A stretch of DNA of 64,000 bases from positions 61,480 through 125,479 of the forward strand of contig JADDOH010010000.1 in assembly GCA_016648135.1 (NCBI GenBank), in the 5' to 3' direction. Below, piece by piece: positions 54,621 through 62,353 of this stretch. The notes beneath the pieces are model-generated. The model did not search any database and was not told the origin of the DNA. It saw nothing but the letters and a program-made list of their open reading frames with translations. Every line of letters begins with the position of its first letter. Position 1 is the first letter of the stretch. The position numbers and the translations under genes were made by a program. The DNA comes from Agrypnia vestita. Its lineage: Eukaryota > Arthropoda > Insecta > Trichoptera > Phryganeidae.

Positions 54621-54892
54621 ATAATATAAATAAACCATGTTTATTAATTTTACGTTTTACCTACTCATTTTTTTGTACCTGAATTGCCAGTTATCTACCG
54701 AAATCCCCCGAACTCAAATGTCATAATGTCCAGACTTTCTTGCCTACTACATTGTACATGTACAGAAAAAAAATCAGGTTTGATACTATGTCGTAAGTCT
54801 GGCGGTCGCTGGCTCTAAGTCTAGCAGGCTGCGCGTGCGCAACTTCCGTTATAAAAAATTTACCCTCAATGCGTCAAAAGACTTCAAAAATA

Positions 54893-55120
54893 TCTCAATT
54901 ATAATAATTTATTTGCCTGTCCGTCCGTCCGTGCGTCTGTTTATCTGTCTGTCCCCGTAACTTCGTGTAACGTCCGTAACTTCTTTATGGTGATTTTTTT
55001 GCCTAATTTTTTTTACGATTTTTTTCTCTTTTCTTTTTTTCTTTTATTTTTTATAAAAATAAATAAATACTTAGGAACCGACATGTAAAAGTACCGTCAT
55101 TTTTGACGGGTTACAGCTAG
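54893..55120 (+). mobile_element. Non-autonomous Helitron-like element
   Basis: A|TCTCAATTATAATAATTTA at the 5' end, CCCCGTAACTTCGTGTAACG inside, and at the 3' end ACCGTCATTTTTGACGGGT (perfect 7-bp hairpin), TACAG, CTAG|T. It is the best-preserved copy of the small Helitron family. Confidence 0.8.
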
Positions 55121-55129
55121 TTAAAAATA

Positions 55130-55340
55130 AAATGATACATTTTCTGGTTTGTGTCTTCTGGGTTATTATGCCGTGTTTTTTTGGCCTGATATTAATACCC
55201 CAGAAGACAGTGTCTTCTGGGGTATTAGGCCGTGTTATTACGACCTTTCTGGCCGACATTTCGGCCAGATAATAATACCTCAGAAGACACAAACCAGAAG
55301 ATTCTGAGTGGCCGTGAAATTCTAGGAACATTCTAAAAAT
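55130..55340 (+). mobile_element. PLE-type fold-back, core lost
   Basis: GGTTTGTGTCTTCTGGG is mirrored by CAGAAGACACAAACC, with an inner second fold (TACCCCAGAAGACA, TGTCTTCTGGGGTA). CGACATTTCGGCC remains of the GAAACGTCGG motif, but CTGATGA is absent. GATTCTGAGTGGCCGTGAAA follows as in the sister copies. Confidence 0.65.
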
Positions 55341-55489
55341 GATAAATTTTTTATGACGCCGCTTTACGTAGGCGGGGTCGAGTATGTAGATACACGACAA
55401 CGTTTAACATTCAACACATATAATTCCTCTAACGGTTAAGTAATTTAATATCTTAATAGATTCAGATCTGGTCCTTGTAGGAAATAATC

Positions 55490-55830
55490 ATTTAAATCGA
55501 TTAAAAGTGCCCATTCGACGCATCGATACGTTCCCACGCCAGTTTTGCAAGTAACCGCATATCCTGTGTGGCCGACGCCATTTGCCTACGAACTCGGGTA
55601 TATAATTAGCCGTTATGTTTATCGCGGGTAAGTATAAGCTAATGCAAAGGTGATAAACTCATTTACAGGCATGTGTCCCATTATGCAATCACACGCGAAC
55701 CTTTTCCAATTACCAGGGCACTTACTGTTATAGAAATTTCTAGAGCCTCGCCGAGCTTGTAACTCGGCTCGTATCTCTTCCTGTCCCAGCTACGAGACAA
55801 ATAGCGCGTATAGCCGAGCTTCATGAGTGC
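55490..55830. promoter_or_regulatory. GC-richer single-copy island, candidate regulatory DNA
   Basis: GCCCATTCGACGCATCGATA, GTATCCTG-type and TAGAGCCTCGCCGAGCTTGT sequences are non-repeated. A donor-like GGGTAAGTA (55629) and an acceptor-like TCATTTACAG (55671) occur but enclose only about 40 bp, so I do not call an intron. Confidence 0.35.
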
Positions 55831-55879
55831 TGATGCTACGGTCCAGATGGCCTTCTTCGATCACAGTTCTTGTAGAGCC

Positions 55880-56040
55880 AACAATTTTGAGAAGACGATG
55901 AAAAAGTTTATGGGATGGAAGCATGGACCCTTACCGAGGAATTGATAAGGCGACTTGAGACATTCGAGATGTGGATCTAAAGAAGAATACTCAAGATAAG
56001 CTGGATGGACAGAGTTACGAATGAAGATGTTATGGTTAGG
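55880..56040 (+). pseudogene. RTE-like LINE fragment
   Basis: The plus frames read YGMEAWTLTEELIRRLETFE, MWI-stop-RRILKISWMDRVTNEDV, the block also seen on the minus strand at 8896-9090. It contains an in-frame stop. Confidence 0.75.
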
Positions 56041-56199
56041 ATCGACCTGATTTGGTCATTATTTCGATTAAAATTAATAATCACGTCACTCAAAGGCAAG
56101 AGTCGCAGAAACAGATGAAGAAGATGCAGTTGGAAAATTTGTTTAAAACAGCGGCTTCTGGGGTATTATGCCGCGTTTTTAAGACATTTCTGACCGACG

Positions 56200-56230
56200 T
56201 TTCGGATCCCATTGCAGGGTCCATCATCAG
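56200..56230 (-). ncRNA. Hammerhead-like hairpin downstream of the PLE endonuclease
   Basis: Minus strand: CTGATGA (56230-56224), T, stem GGACCC/GGGATCC (one bulged A) with TGCAAT loop, GAAA (56203-56200), CGTCGG. It is the same core as 44082-44112, in the same order relative to the repeat. Confidence 0.55.
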
Positions 56231-56251
56231 GGGTGAGTGTTGGTGTTGTGG

Positions 56252-56680
56252 TTACGTATTGGCTTGCAATACCATGTCGAAAGCAGGGTGTTTTTGTGTT
56301 TGTGTTACGTGGCAATACCGTGTCGGAGTCGCGTGTTGTCTTGTGTTGTGTGCATGTGTCTGATCACTATCTCTGCGAAATCTGCGACGAGATTGACTTT
56401 TAAGCGCCGGATACCAAGATGTTTTTAATTTGAGACCATCATCTCTATTAATATTTATCGGGTGCTTGTAGATTTCGACTGCTTCCTTGATACGACGCGT
56501 TTGGTGACTCTTAGGCTTTCCAAGGATTTTCGGTTCGAATGCAAAATGATGGCCGGTATCCAGAAAATGCTTAGCCAGTGCTGATTTTCCTGGATGACCG
56601 GGTTTGTATGCCCGTTTGTGCTCGTGGACCCTTTTGGATATTGTACACGCCGTTTGTCCCACATATACTTTATCCTTCGT
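56252..56680 (-). pseudogene. PLE GIY-YIG endonuclease domain, truncated
   Basis: The frame is open from the fold-back at about 56680 to the stop at 56252. It reads KDKVYVGQTACTISKRVHEH (YVGQT is the second half of GIY-YIG; R and H of the R..EH motif follow), then ALAKHFLDTGHHFAFEPKI, RIKEAVEIYKHPININRDD (catalytic E in IKEAVEIYKHP, N in INRDD), LKLKTSWYPAL. The first GIY half and the reverse transcriptase are missing, replaced by inverted sequence. The C-terminal tail (about 45 residues, R/H/Q/T rich) is longer than in the 20979 copy. It is a different PLE lineage from that copy. Confidence 0.85.
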
Positions 56681-56760
56681 TGAGATCAGCGAAGGATAAA
56701 GTGTATATGGGACTCGACTGTCAAGACTTTTCTGAGTGAAAACCTAAGAACATTTTTAAA

Positions 56761-56994
56761 ACAGCGTGTTTAATATTTGGATACTGCACAAGTGATGTTA
56801 AAAAATCGATAACGAATGTAGCGAAGAAAGCGTGTCTTTAATTTTTTTTTATTAACTTGCTATATGTATGTGACATTTTTTTGATTTGTGCATTGACAAA
56901 TCAAGTTGCATCGTAAAATTTCACTTTCAACCTAAAGATTTATAACTTCAAAAAGTGTTTGGGAAACAAAAGACTGCGCATTTTGTTTCCCCAA
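56761..56994. other. AT-rich DNA, nothing recognised
   Basis: There are no features. Confidence 0.4.
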
Positions 56995-57320
56995 CCAACT
57001 AACTGACCATCGCGCCGTTTCCCCGCAGGGGTGGGTAGAGAGGATAGAACGCTACATTCTTCTATATTGGTTCTTATACACCAATTTGGCTTCGGCTACA
57101 TTCATACATCTTCTCACACATGCTCTATGGTTGTTGAGGCTTTTAACAGGGCCATCTTCCAATTTTTATAATAGCCAGGTCTTTCACGGACGCCCTCTAT
57201 TCCTGTTGTCTTCAACACTCGCCTCCTTTATTTTCTTAACCATCCTTTCCTCGCTCGTACGTTCTACATGACCTCTCAGCACTCCTTTCTTTATTCCATC
57301 TACCACACTACGGGCAGCAT
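56995..57320 (-). pseudogene. RTE-like LINE C-terminal region
   Basis: Minus strand: ARSVVDGIKKGVLRGHVERT, SEERMVKKIKEASVEDNRNR, GRP, then after a frameshift EDGPVKSLNNHRACVRRCMN, VAEAKLVYK, and NVAFYPLYPPLRGNGAMVS, with the TTAG-type tail at 57000. It is the same lineage as 51480. Confidence 0.8.
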
Positions 57321-57369
57321 TACACTTATATATATATATATAAAGGATTTTGCTAAAAAATTCCAATCA

Positions 57370-57720
57370 AAAATAGATATCTCATTAGTGACATCTGTGG
57401 TTAATTAAGCGTAATGAAAAAGCTTTGGATGCCAGTCGCGCTAATGATTATTACATCATACATATGAAACGGGTTGTTAAACTTACATATATACAAATTC
57501 CAAAAATTTGATAGACATTGTATTCTATCATGGGTGGAAATGGTGAAATTTACATTGTGTAAAATGATCACTTAAACCAGCCGTACGATAGGTCAAATAC
57601 TTAGGTACATACCTATTTTCCCATAAAATATATATTTATTTTATATATAACACCCAAAGACTTCCATACCCACATTCCCATAAAATATATATTTTCGTCT
57701 ATATATTTAGAGCAAAAGAA
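57370..57720 (+). repeat. Dispersed repeat shared with 41000-41275
   Basis: CTCATTAGTGACATCTGTGG, AAAGCTTTGGATGCCAGTCG, TTCTATCATGGGTGGAAATG and AAAATGATCACTTAAACCAG are in the same order as at 41010-41215. An internal CCCATAAAATATATATTT is duplicated (57620 and 57675). Confidence 0.75.
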
Positions 57721-57829
57721 ACATTACTGTTATAATTGAAAAAAAATGCTGACATTTCATATTGGCACCAGTATATTGGATACAATTAATATTACCAAAC
57801 TCGATATTAGAATATCCGTTATTGAAATG

Positions 57830-58085
57830 TCTTCGTGACGGCTGCACACTGACAGGATAATTTGATTGTCCGTCCAAGTCGCCGGGAACTTGTCAGATCA
57901 GCGGAATGCTGCTTCGGAACGAAAGTGAAAAAAAATACAGACGTACTACGCGGCCGTCATCTGACGGACCGGCGCTCTGGCCCCGGGCCGAAGACGACCA
58001 CGGCCGCAGCGCCCGAAACGTCGGTGGGTGCCGGTACCTTTCCCGCTTCTGGAAAGTCTATGACGACGTACGCGGCACAGAAAAC
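57830..58085. promoter_or_regulatory. GC-rich island 3 kb upstream of the AP-2 exon
   Basis: TCGCCGGGAACTTGTCAGAT through CTCTGGCCCCGGGCCGAAGA to CGGTGGGTGCCGGTACCTTT is single-copy and strongly GC-rich. Frames of 63-83 codons exist but are not domain-like. The donor-like CG|GTGGGT and CG|GTACCT do not leave an ATG frame in phase with 61018. It could be an untranslated first exon, promoter or enhancer of AP-2. Confidence 0.4.
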
Positions 58086-58164
58086 GTTAAAAATTAAATA
58101 TTTCAAAAAGTAAAAAAAAAATTGCGTCACTCTCCAAATAAAAGGTGAGCGCTTGCGATACTGA

Positions 58165-58345
58165 TAAAGATGGAGAGAAAGCGTCCACGCTTTTATTTGG
58201 AGAGTGAGGCAAAAAATTTAAAGCGTGATTTTTAAGGAGAAATTATTTCTTTCGTGTGCCTAAATGTAATTTTCTACTTTTTAGTTTTAATATTACCCAT
58301 CGTACAAATTAACATCGGTAGGAAACTAGCGCCATCTTTTTTTTT
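58165..58345 (+). repeat. Left member of an inverted pair (partner 60480-60690)
   Basis: GATGGAGAGAAAGCGTCCAC, GAGAGTGAGGCAAAAAATTT and GGTAGGAAACTAGCGCCATC match, in reverse, 60480-60690 (GATGGCGCTAGTTTCCTACC, AAATTTTTTGCCTCACTC). A local fold-back (CACTCTCCAAATAAAAG with CTTTTATTTGGAGAGTG) precedes it at 58127-58207. The frame at 58254 begins inside this repeat. Confidence 0.75.
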
Positions 58346-58369
58346 GGCGAGCTCAATTTCCCATGTCAA

Positions 58370-58810
58370 ACTTTTCTTAATTAATTATGATATAGGTTAT
58401 TTCTCTCCTCTACCTAGAATGCTAAACCAGTACAACGAGGTCATGTCATGTAACCCCAACATCGACATATTTCACATGACACAACCTCAGTTTAAGAGAG
58501 AAATTATATCGCTCCTGACCGAAAATAGTTTGAGCGTGTAAGACGGATTCTTCGGAAATCAACCTAAAGAAATTTTCCAGCCATAAAGCGCGGGTACACA
58601 TTTTCTGACTTAGTTGACCTGGGAGCCTACATGCCTATTATGTCGTGCGGAGAGTGTGAACTTCGTTCATCTTGTAATCACTTATTGTAGTATACTTATA
58701 TTGTTTTATTTTAATGTATTATCGTAAATTGTAACTGTTCTAATCACCCTGTCCTAAATGACTATTCATTAGGGTCATTCTGACCTGTCGATAGTTTTTA
58801 AATTAAAAAA
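58370..58810 (+). pseudogene. LINE reverse transcriptase C-terminus and 3' UTR
   Basis: The frame ends at TAA 58539-58541: NYDIGYFSPLPRMLNQYNEV, MSCNPNIDIFHMTQPQFKRE, IISLLTENSLSV. (R)...N.YN......IDIF..T...FK..I...L is the last block of Jockey/CR1-like polymerases. The 3' UTR (58542-58810) contains ACTATTCATTAGGGTCATTC and ends in TTTTTAAATTAAAAAAAAAG. Confidence 0.7.
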
Positions 58811-59329
58811 AAAGATGGATTAATTGATTAATGAGTGAATTGATTCATATATTGTCATTGTGTATTGTCATGTGTGCAAAATTTCAGCTCGATTGGACAT
58901 GGGGAAGCGGGTGGAATTATAAGTTTCTTTCCAGATCAACAGACAAACCGGTGAAGCGAGGTAAAAATTTGGTTCGTTTCGTTAGAAGTCATACATAAAC
59001 CAGTACAGAATTCGCCATTGGTAATGAGATATCTATGTTTTATCTAGAAAATCTACATTTACGGGTATAATCGTTTACAGCTTAATTATGATTGGATTCT
59101 TTCGTACATTTTTTTTTTGTTAGATTTTGGCACTCAACTAGCTCTAGGGCATGTTTTTAGTGTCCACCGCAGCGCTATTATTGTTTCTAAGTTCCGCAAT
59201 ACACAGGCTGAGATTAGCACCTGAAAAATTCGAACATCTTATCATTATTTTTTAATTTTGTTATTTCCGGTCAACGCGGGTTGTCTAAAATAATGCGAAA
59301 TAAATTTAGATTAACTTTTTCCGATCTGT
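58811..59329. other. AT-rich DNA, nothing firm
   Basis: No gene is recognised. ATTTCAGCTCGATTGGACAT resembles CCAATCGAGCTGAAATTTCG near 60355, a fragment of a common insect repeat in opposite orientation. Confidence 0.4.
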
Positions 59330-59650
59330 TATTTGGTTATTACGAAGCCGAAGTGCGGGTCCGGTTTTTATGACCGCGGCTGTTCTCGCCCGAGCCGCTA
59401 CACCTTCCGATTATCATAATTTACCGTTTCGACGATTGATCCCCGACGCGTCTAATCGGATCGATTAATCAGAAATCATCCGCATGTCGGGATTATTATT
59501 GAAATCAAATTCATTCCGTTTCAATCAATCCGGCCGGGCCGAGACGTCAAAACACTACACGGAATATTTGATTAACAACTCGGGATTCGTGAGTATTAAA
59601 CGCGCCTAAGATAACACGACCTTGGAATATCTTCAGCGTTCTACGGAAGG
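59330..59650. promoter_or_regulatory. GC-richer island with clustered TAATC sites
   Basis: GACGCGTCTAATCGGATCGA, TTAATCAG, GGGATTATTATTG and TTCAATCAATCCGGCC put several TAATC/GGATTA-type homeodomain motifs within about 100 bp of single-copy, CpG-containing DNA 1.4-1.7 kb upstream of the AP-2 exon. It is a candidate enhancer; evidence is motif density and composition. Confidence 0.4.
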
Positions 59651-59779
59651 TGTTTGGCATGCGCGCGTGTGCAATTGGACGTGAAGAGAAAATGATTCTC
59701 TATATTTTGATAAAAAGGGGGAAAATAGCGGTATTTTTTACCACACTTATAAGCTTCATCGTTTGTCTGTCTGGACAGA

Positions 59780-60250
59780 ATCTTATAATCGATAACAAAA
59801 CTAACCTAAATAGACTCCAACGACAGCAAAACAAAATACTAAAAATGGTCTATGATCTGAAATACCGGATACCAACTGAAACTGTATAACGTATAACACA
59901 ACAATTAAACATCGAAAGCATTACAAAAATCGAAACACTTAAAATCATTCACAGACTAGCAATTGGCGACATAAAATTACACAAAATACACGAAAAACAC
60001 CAACACAACATTAGAATGGCTCAAAACTATCACATAACACACGAAAAACACCAACACAACATTAGAATGGCTCAAAACTATCACATAACACACGCAAAAC
60101 ACCAACACAACATTAGAATGGCTCAAAACTATCACATAACACGCGCCAAAACAAAAACAGGACAATCCCGACTAATTTGCAACGGATTAAAACTGTACAA
60201 TGACCTGCCACAACAGACCAAACAACTGACCACTGACATTCAAATTATAT
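59780..60250 (+). pseudogene. LINE reverse transcriptase C-terminal fragment with in-frame tandem repeat
   Basis: Frame fragments NKTNLNRLQRQQNKILKMVY, DLKYRIPTETV-stop-RITQQLNI, ETLKIIHRLAIGDIKLHKI, three 17-residue repeats (HEKHQHNIRMAQNYHIT), then RAKTKTGQSRLICNGLKLYN, DLPQQTKQ. L.RLQR.QN.I.K and then GL..YN.LP are CR1/Jockey-type C-terminal landmarks. One in-frame stop (59887-59889) makes it inactive. Confidence 0.75.
59989..60141 (+). repeat. 51-bp tandem repeat, three units
   Basis: Units start at 59989, 60040 and 60091 (CACGAAAAACACCAACACAA..., the third with GC for GA), and a fourth partial unit starts at 60142. 51 is divisible by three, so the reading frame is kept. Confidence 0.95.
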
Positions 60251-60479
60251 TATTATTATTTCTTATATTGAATTATGTAAAAATGTTATTCATAAACGTT
60301 TTACGTTTCCATTATATTTTAAATAAAAATAAAAATTTCGCTTGTTTCCCAATGTCCAATCGAGCTGAAATTTCGCATACAGACGTATTTTCAATGATAA
60401 TACATAAATCACTACTAACCAATCAATGAATTAAGGAAAGCTTTATGTGGGAAATAAGTAAATGAGCTCACCAAATGAT

Positions 60480-60690
60480 GGCGCTAGTTTCCTACCGAAA
60501 TGATTTTGTACGCAGGGTAACATTAATATTTTCTAATTTATATTAGAAAATTATAGTCCATGGAAAAAAAAATAAAACCACGCTTAAATTTAAATGTACT
60601 AAAAAGTAAAAAATATATTTTCGGCCAAAAATTTTTTGCCTCACTCGGAAAATAGAAGCGCGGGCGCTTTCCTTCCATCAATAATAGAAT
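60480..60690 (-). repeat. Right member of the inverted pair (partner 58165-58345)
   Basis: This is the reverse complement of 58165-58345 with extra AT-rich sequence in the middle. The two enclose two LINE fragments. It may be one DNA element later opened by LINE insertions, or two separate insertions. Confidence 0.7.
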
Positions 60691-61017
60691 TCTTTAATCT
60701 AAATCCATCACATTGCGAGCGTCCACCTTTCGGAGATATTTGGCTGAAAATAATTTTTTTAATTTGCGGTACGTACCTACAATTAAAAATTAGCGTGGTT
60801 TTGAAAAAACATTTCGCGTAATTATTTATTTTATTTTTTAACAAACAAACCATCGATAGGTTAGTGTTGACCCTGATAGATGGTCTTGGGGTGACATTCG
60901 TATACAGTGTAAAATAATTTCAGTTTTAATTTTTCGCTTTTTTTTTGTTAAAGCAAGAACGAAACTGAGTATGAAGTTTTTCCAAATATCTAAAATGCGT
61001 TTTTTTTTGCTTCCCAG
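60691..61017 (+). other. Intron preceding the AP-2 exon (3' end)
   Basis: AT-rich DNA ending in a T-rich tract TTTTTTTTTGCTTCCCAG with AG at 61016-61017. A plausible branch-type TCTAAAAT lies about 30 bp upstream. No repeat is identified in the last 300 bp. Confidence 0.6.
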
Positions 61018-61191
61018 GAGCGGCTGACGGGGCACCCAGCGAGCGCGTACCCCTCGGCGCACGCGCACGGGGGCGCGCGCGGCGGGGGCGCGCAGCCGCA
61101 CCACCAGCCCCCGCCGGCCGCCGCCACCGACTTCCAGCCGCCCTACTTCCCCCCGCCCTTCCACCACGCGCCGGCCCAGAGCCCCACGCAG
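61018..61191 (+). CDS. TfAP-2: Transcription factor AP-2, internal exon encoding the PY-rich transactivation segment
   Basis: A 174-nt exon, 58 codons, phase 0 at both ends. The acceptor TTTTGCTTCCCAG ends at 61017, and donor CAG|GTAACC starts at 61192. It encodes ERLTGHPASAYPSAHAHGG (1-19), a G/A/Q/P/H linker, then DFQPPYFPPPFHHAPAQSP (38-56). DFQPPYFPPP is the AP-2 family hallmark, the proline/tyrosine-rich activation motif near the N-terminus. The start (ERLTGHPAS) aligns with DRHDGTSNG, where alternative first exons of vertebrate AP-2 join exon 2. AP-2 proteins bind GC-rich sites as dimers through a C-terminal helix-span-helix, which is not in this window. Codons are nearly all G/C-ending. 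If the donor were not used, the frame would stop 13 codons later at TAG, which supports the splice. The donor is only moderate (C at +5). Confidence 0.88.
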
Positions 61192-61431
61192 GTAACCTGG
61201 TCACTCCGCACTCCACTCTCATTGTTGGACTAGTGATCAAAATCGACTCTCCAAACTGGCTTATTCTCACCAAATGACTATTTGCCCATGCATTGTACCA
61301 TATCCCAGAACGCGGAACGGATGTAATAAATAGGCGCCCTACAACGCGTAGTATGCAACTTTTAAATGGTCATGTCACTAGATCGTCTTCAGTTTCTTCA
61401 TATATTTTCAGTCATTAATCAAGGATATACA
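61192..61431 (+). other. Start of the following AP-2 intron
   Basis: After GTAACC the sequence loses its high GC within about 30 bp and becomes AT-rich, with TATTTTCAG-like decoys only. No further AP-2 exon is seen up to 64000. Confidence 0.55.
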
Positions 61432-61712
61432 TATTATAGACGCCTCATAGACACGAAGCTATTTTTTCATATGGAAACGTAAGTATGGAAGTAAGATATG
61501 GAAGTCTTTTTGGGTGTTCGCATGGCCTATATATTTGATATATGTTGTAGTATATCACGGGTGGAATTGGTGGACGTAACATTGTGTAAAATGATCGCTT
61601 AAGCCAGCCGTACGATAGGTTGTAAGTCCTATGAAGATCCGAAATGACTTCTATACCTAATTTCCCATATAAAAAAATATCTTCGTCTCTATGAGACATC
61701 TACAATATATCA
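61432..61712. mobile_element. Fold-back element
   Basis: GACGCCTCATAGACACGAAG (61439) and TTTTTTCATATGG are mirrored by CCCATATAAAAAAATATCTT and CGTCTCTATGAGACATCTAC (to 61712). Halves of this family occur at 1837, 15200-15430, 41165 and 57525. Confidence 0.75.
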
Positions 61713-61915
61713 TAATTAATAATGTCCTCCTGGGGATAAAATCCAGTATGGTGTTCGTAAAAAATTTGAATATACTTACTCAATATTCTGTAGATTACAC
61801 CACCTTGAGGAATAAAAAATACGCTTAGCCCAGCGCTGCACTAAGCGCATCTTTCCGTTTCTTTCCATACAATATGCGCTTATCAAACACACTACGTGGA
61901 TAATAAGATGGAAAA
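61713..61915. other. AT-rich DNA with a short dyad
   Basis: TAAGCGCATCTTTCC (61853) and AATATGCGCTTATC (61870) form a loose dyad. Nothing else. Confidence 0.4.
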
Positions 61916-61975
61916 ACGTAGCGGATTAATCACTTAATGTGGCCCCGGCCACATTAAGTGATTAATCCGCTACGT
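61916..61975. repeat. Perfect 29-bp palindrome with 2-nt spacer
   Basis: ACGTAGCGGATTAATCACTT AATGTGGCC, CC, then its exact reverse complement ending at 61975. There are no mismatches over 29 bp. ACGTAATTGTTGCACATTTTT is then duplicated in tandem (61972 and 61998). Confidence 0.95.
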
Positions 61976-62353
61976 AATTGTTGCACATTTTTTTGACGTA
62001 ATTGTTGCACATTTTTTGAATTATTTACTGTATACAGGATGTAACAGAACTAATCCATAATATTCATTTCTCTTCCGTTTCCCGTACTACCTACAGTATC
62101 ATAACTTTTATTCTTCGTAAAAAAATTACAAATAAAGTAAAATTAAATAATAAAAGTGACCTAAAACGCTATTAAACAGAACAGTATTAAAGTAACTTAA
62201 GCTCCAAATACTATGCCAGTGAAGTGTACAACTAAAACATCTATTCTTTGAAAAACAAAAACTGACCTGTCAAAACCAGCTGTGCAGTTTGACACATACC
62301 TACTAACAAAGGTAAATTTCAAAAGATTAACCTTATTTAAATTGTAACAGCTA
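61976..62353. other. 5' region of the LINE ORF1 and AT-rich flank
   Basis: No separate element is recognised. The last 150 bp may be 5' UTR of the LINE whose ORF1 begins at 62354, but I cannot see the 5' boundary. Confidence 0.35.

Larger units (their letters stand above)
56185..56760 (-). mobile_element. PLE fragment: endonuclease plus downstream hammerhead-like core
   Basis: On the minus strand the order is a fold-back (CGAAGGATAAAGT... at 56690 against ...ACTTTATCCTTCG at 56680), the GIY-YIG coding fragment, then the hairpin at 56200-56230. This is the expected PLE layout: endonuclease at the end of the protein, hammerhead motif in the terminal repeat just after it. AGTGAAAACCTAAGAACATT (56734) matches the ends of the 3895, 44015 and 55130 fragments. 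Confidence 0.75.

Noticed and set aside
55629..55680. A tiny intron from GGGTAAGTA to TTTACAG
   Set aside because: About 40 bp is too short for a typical intron and no coding frame spans it.
56455..56664. Minus frame starting MWDKRRVQYPKGST
   Set aside because: It is a shifted frame of the PLE endonuclease, which has the recognisable GIY-YIG and NRDD residues.
59977..60165. Minus-strand frame with repeated hydrophobic segments as a membrane protein
   Set aside because: It is the opposite strand of the 51-bp tandem repeat in a LINE fragment.
40523..61191. Splicing the 40523-40617 exon directly to the AP-2 exon as coding sequence
   Set aside because: The only frame of that exon that would continue in the AP-2 frame contains several stops; the two open frames enter the AP-2 exon out of frame.
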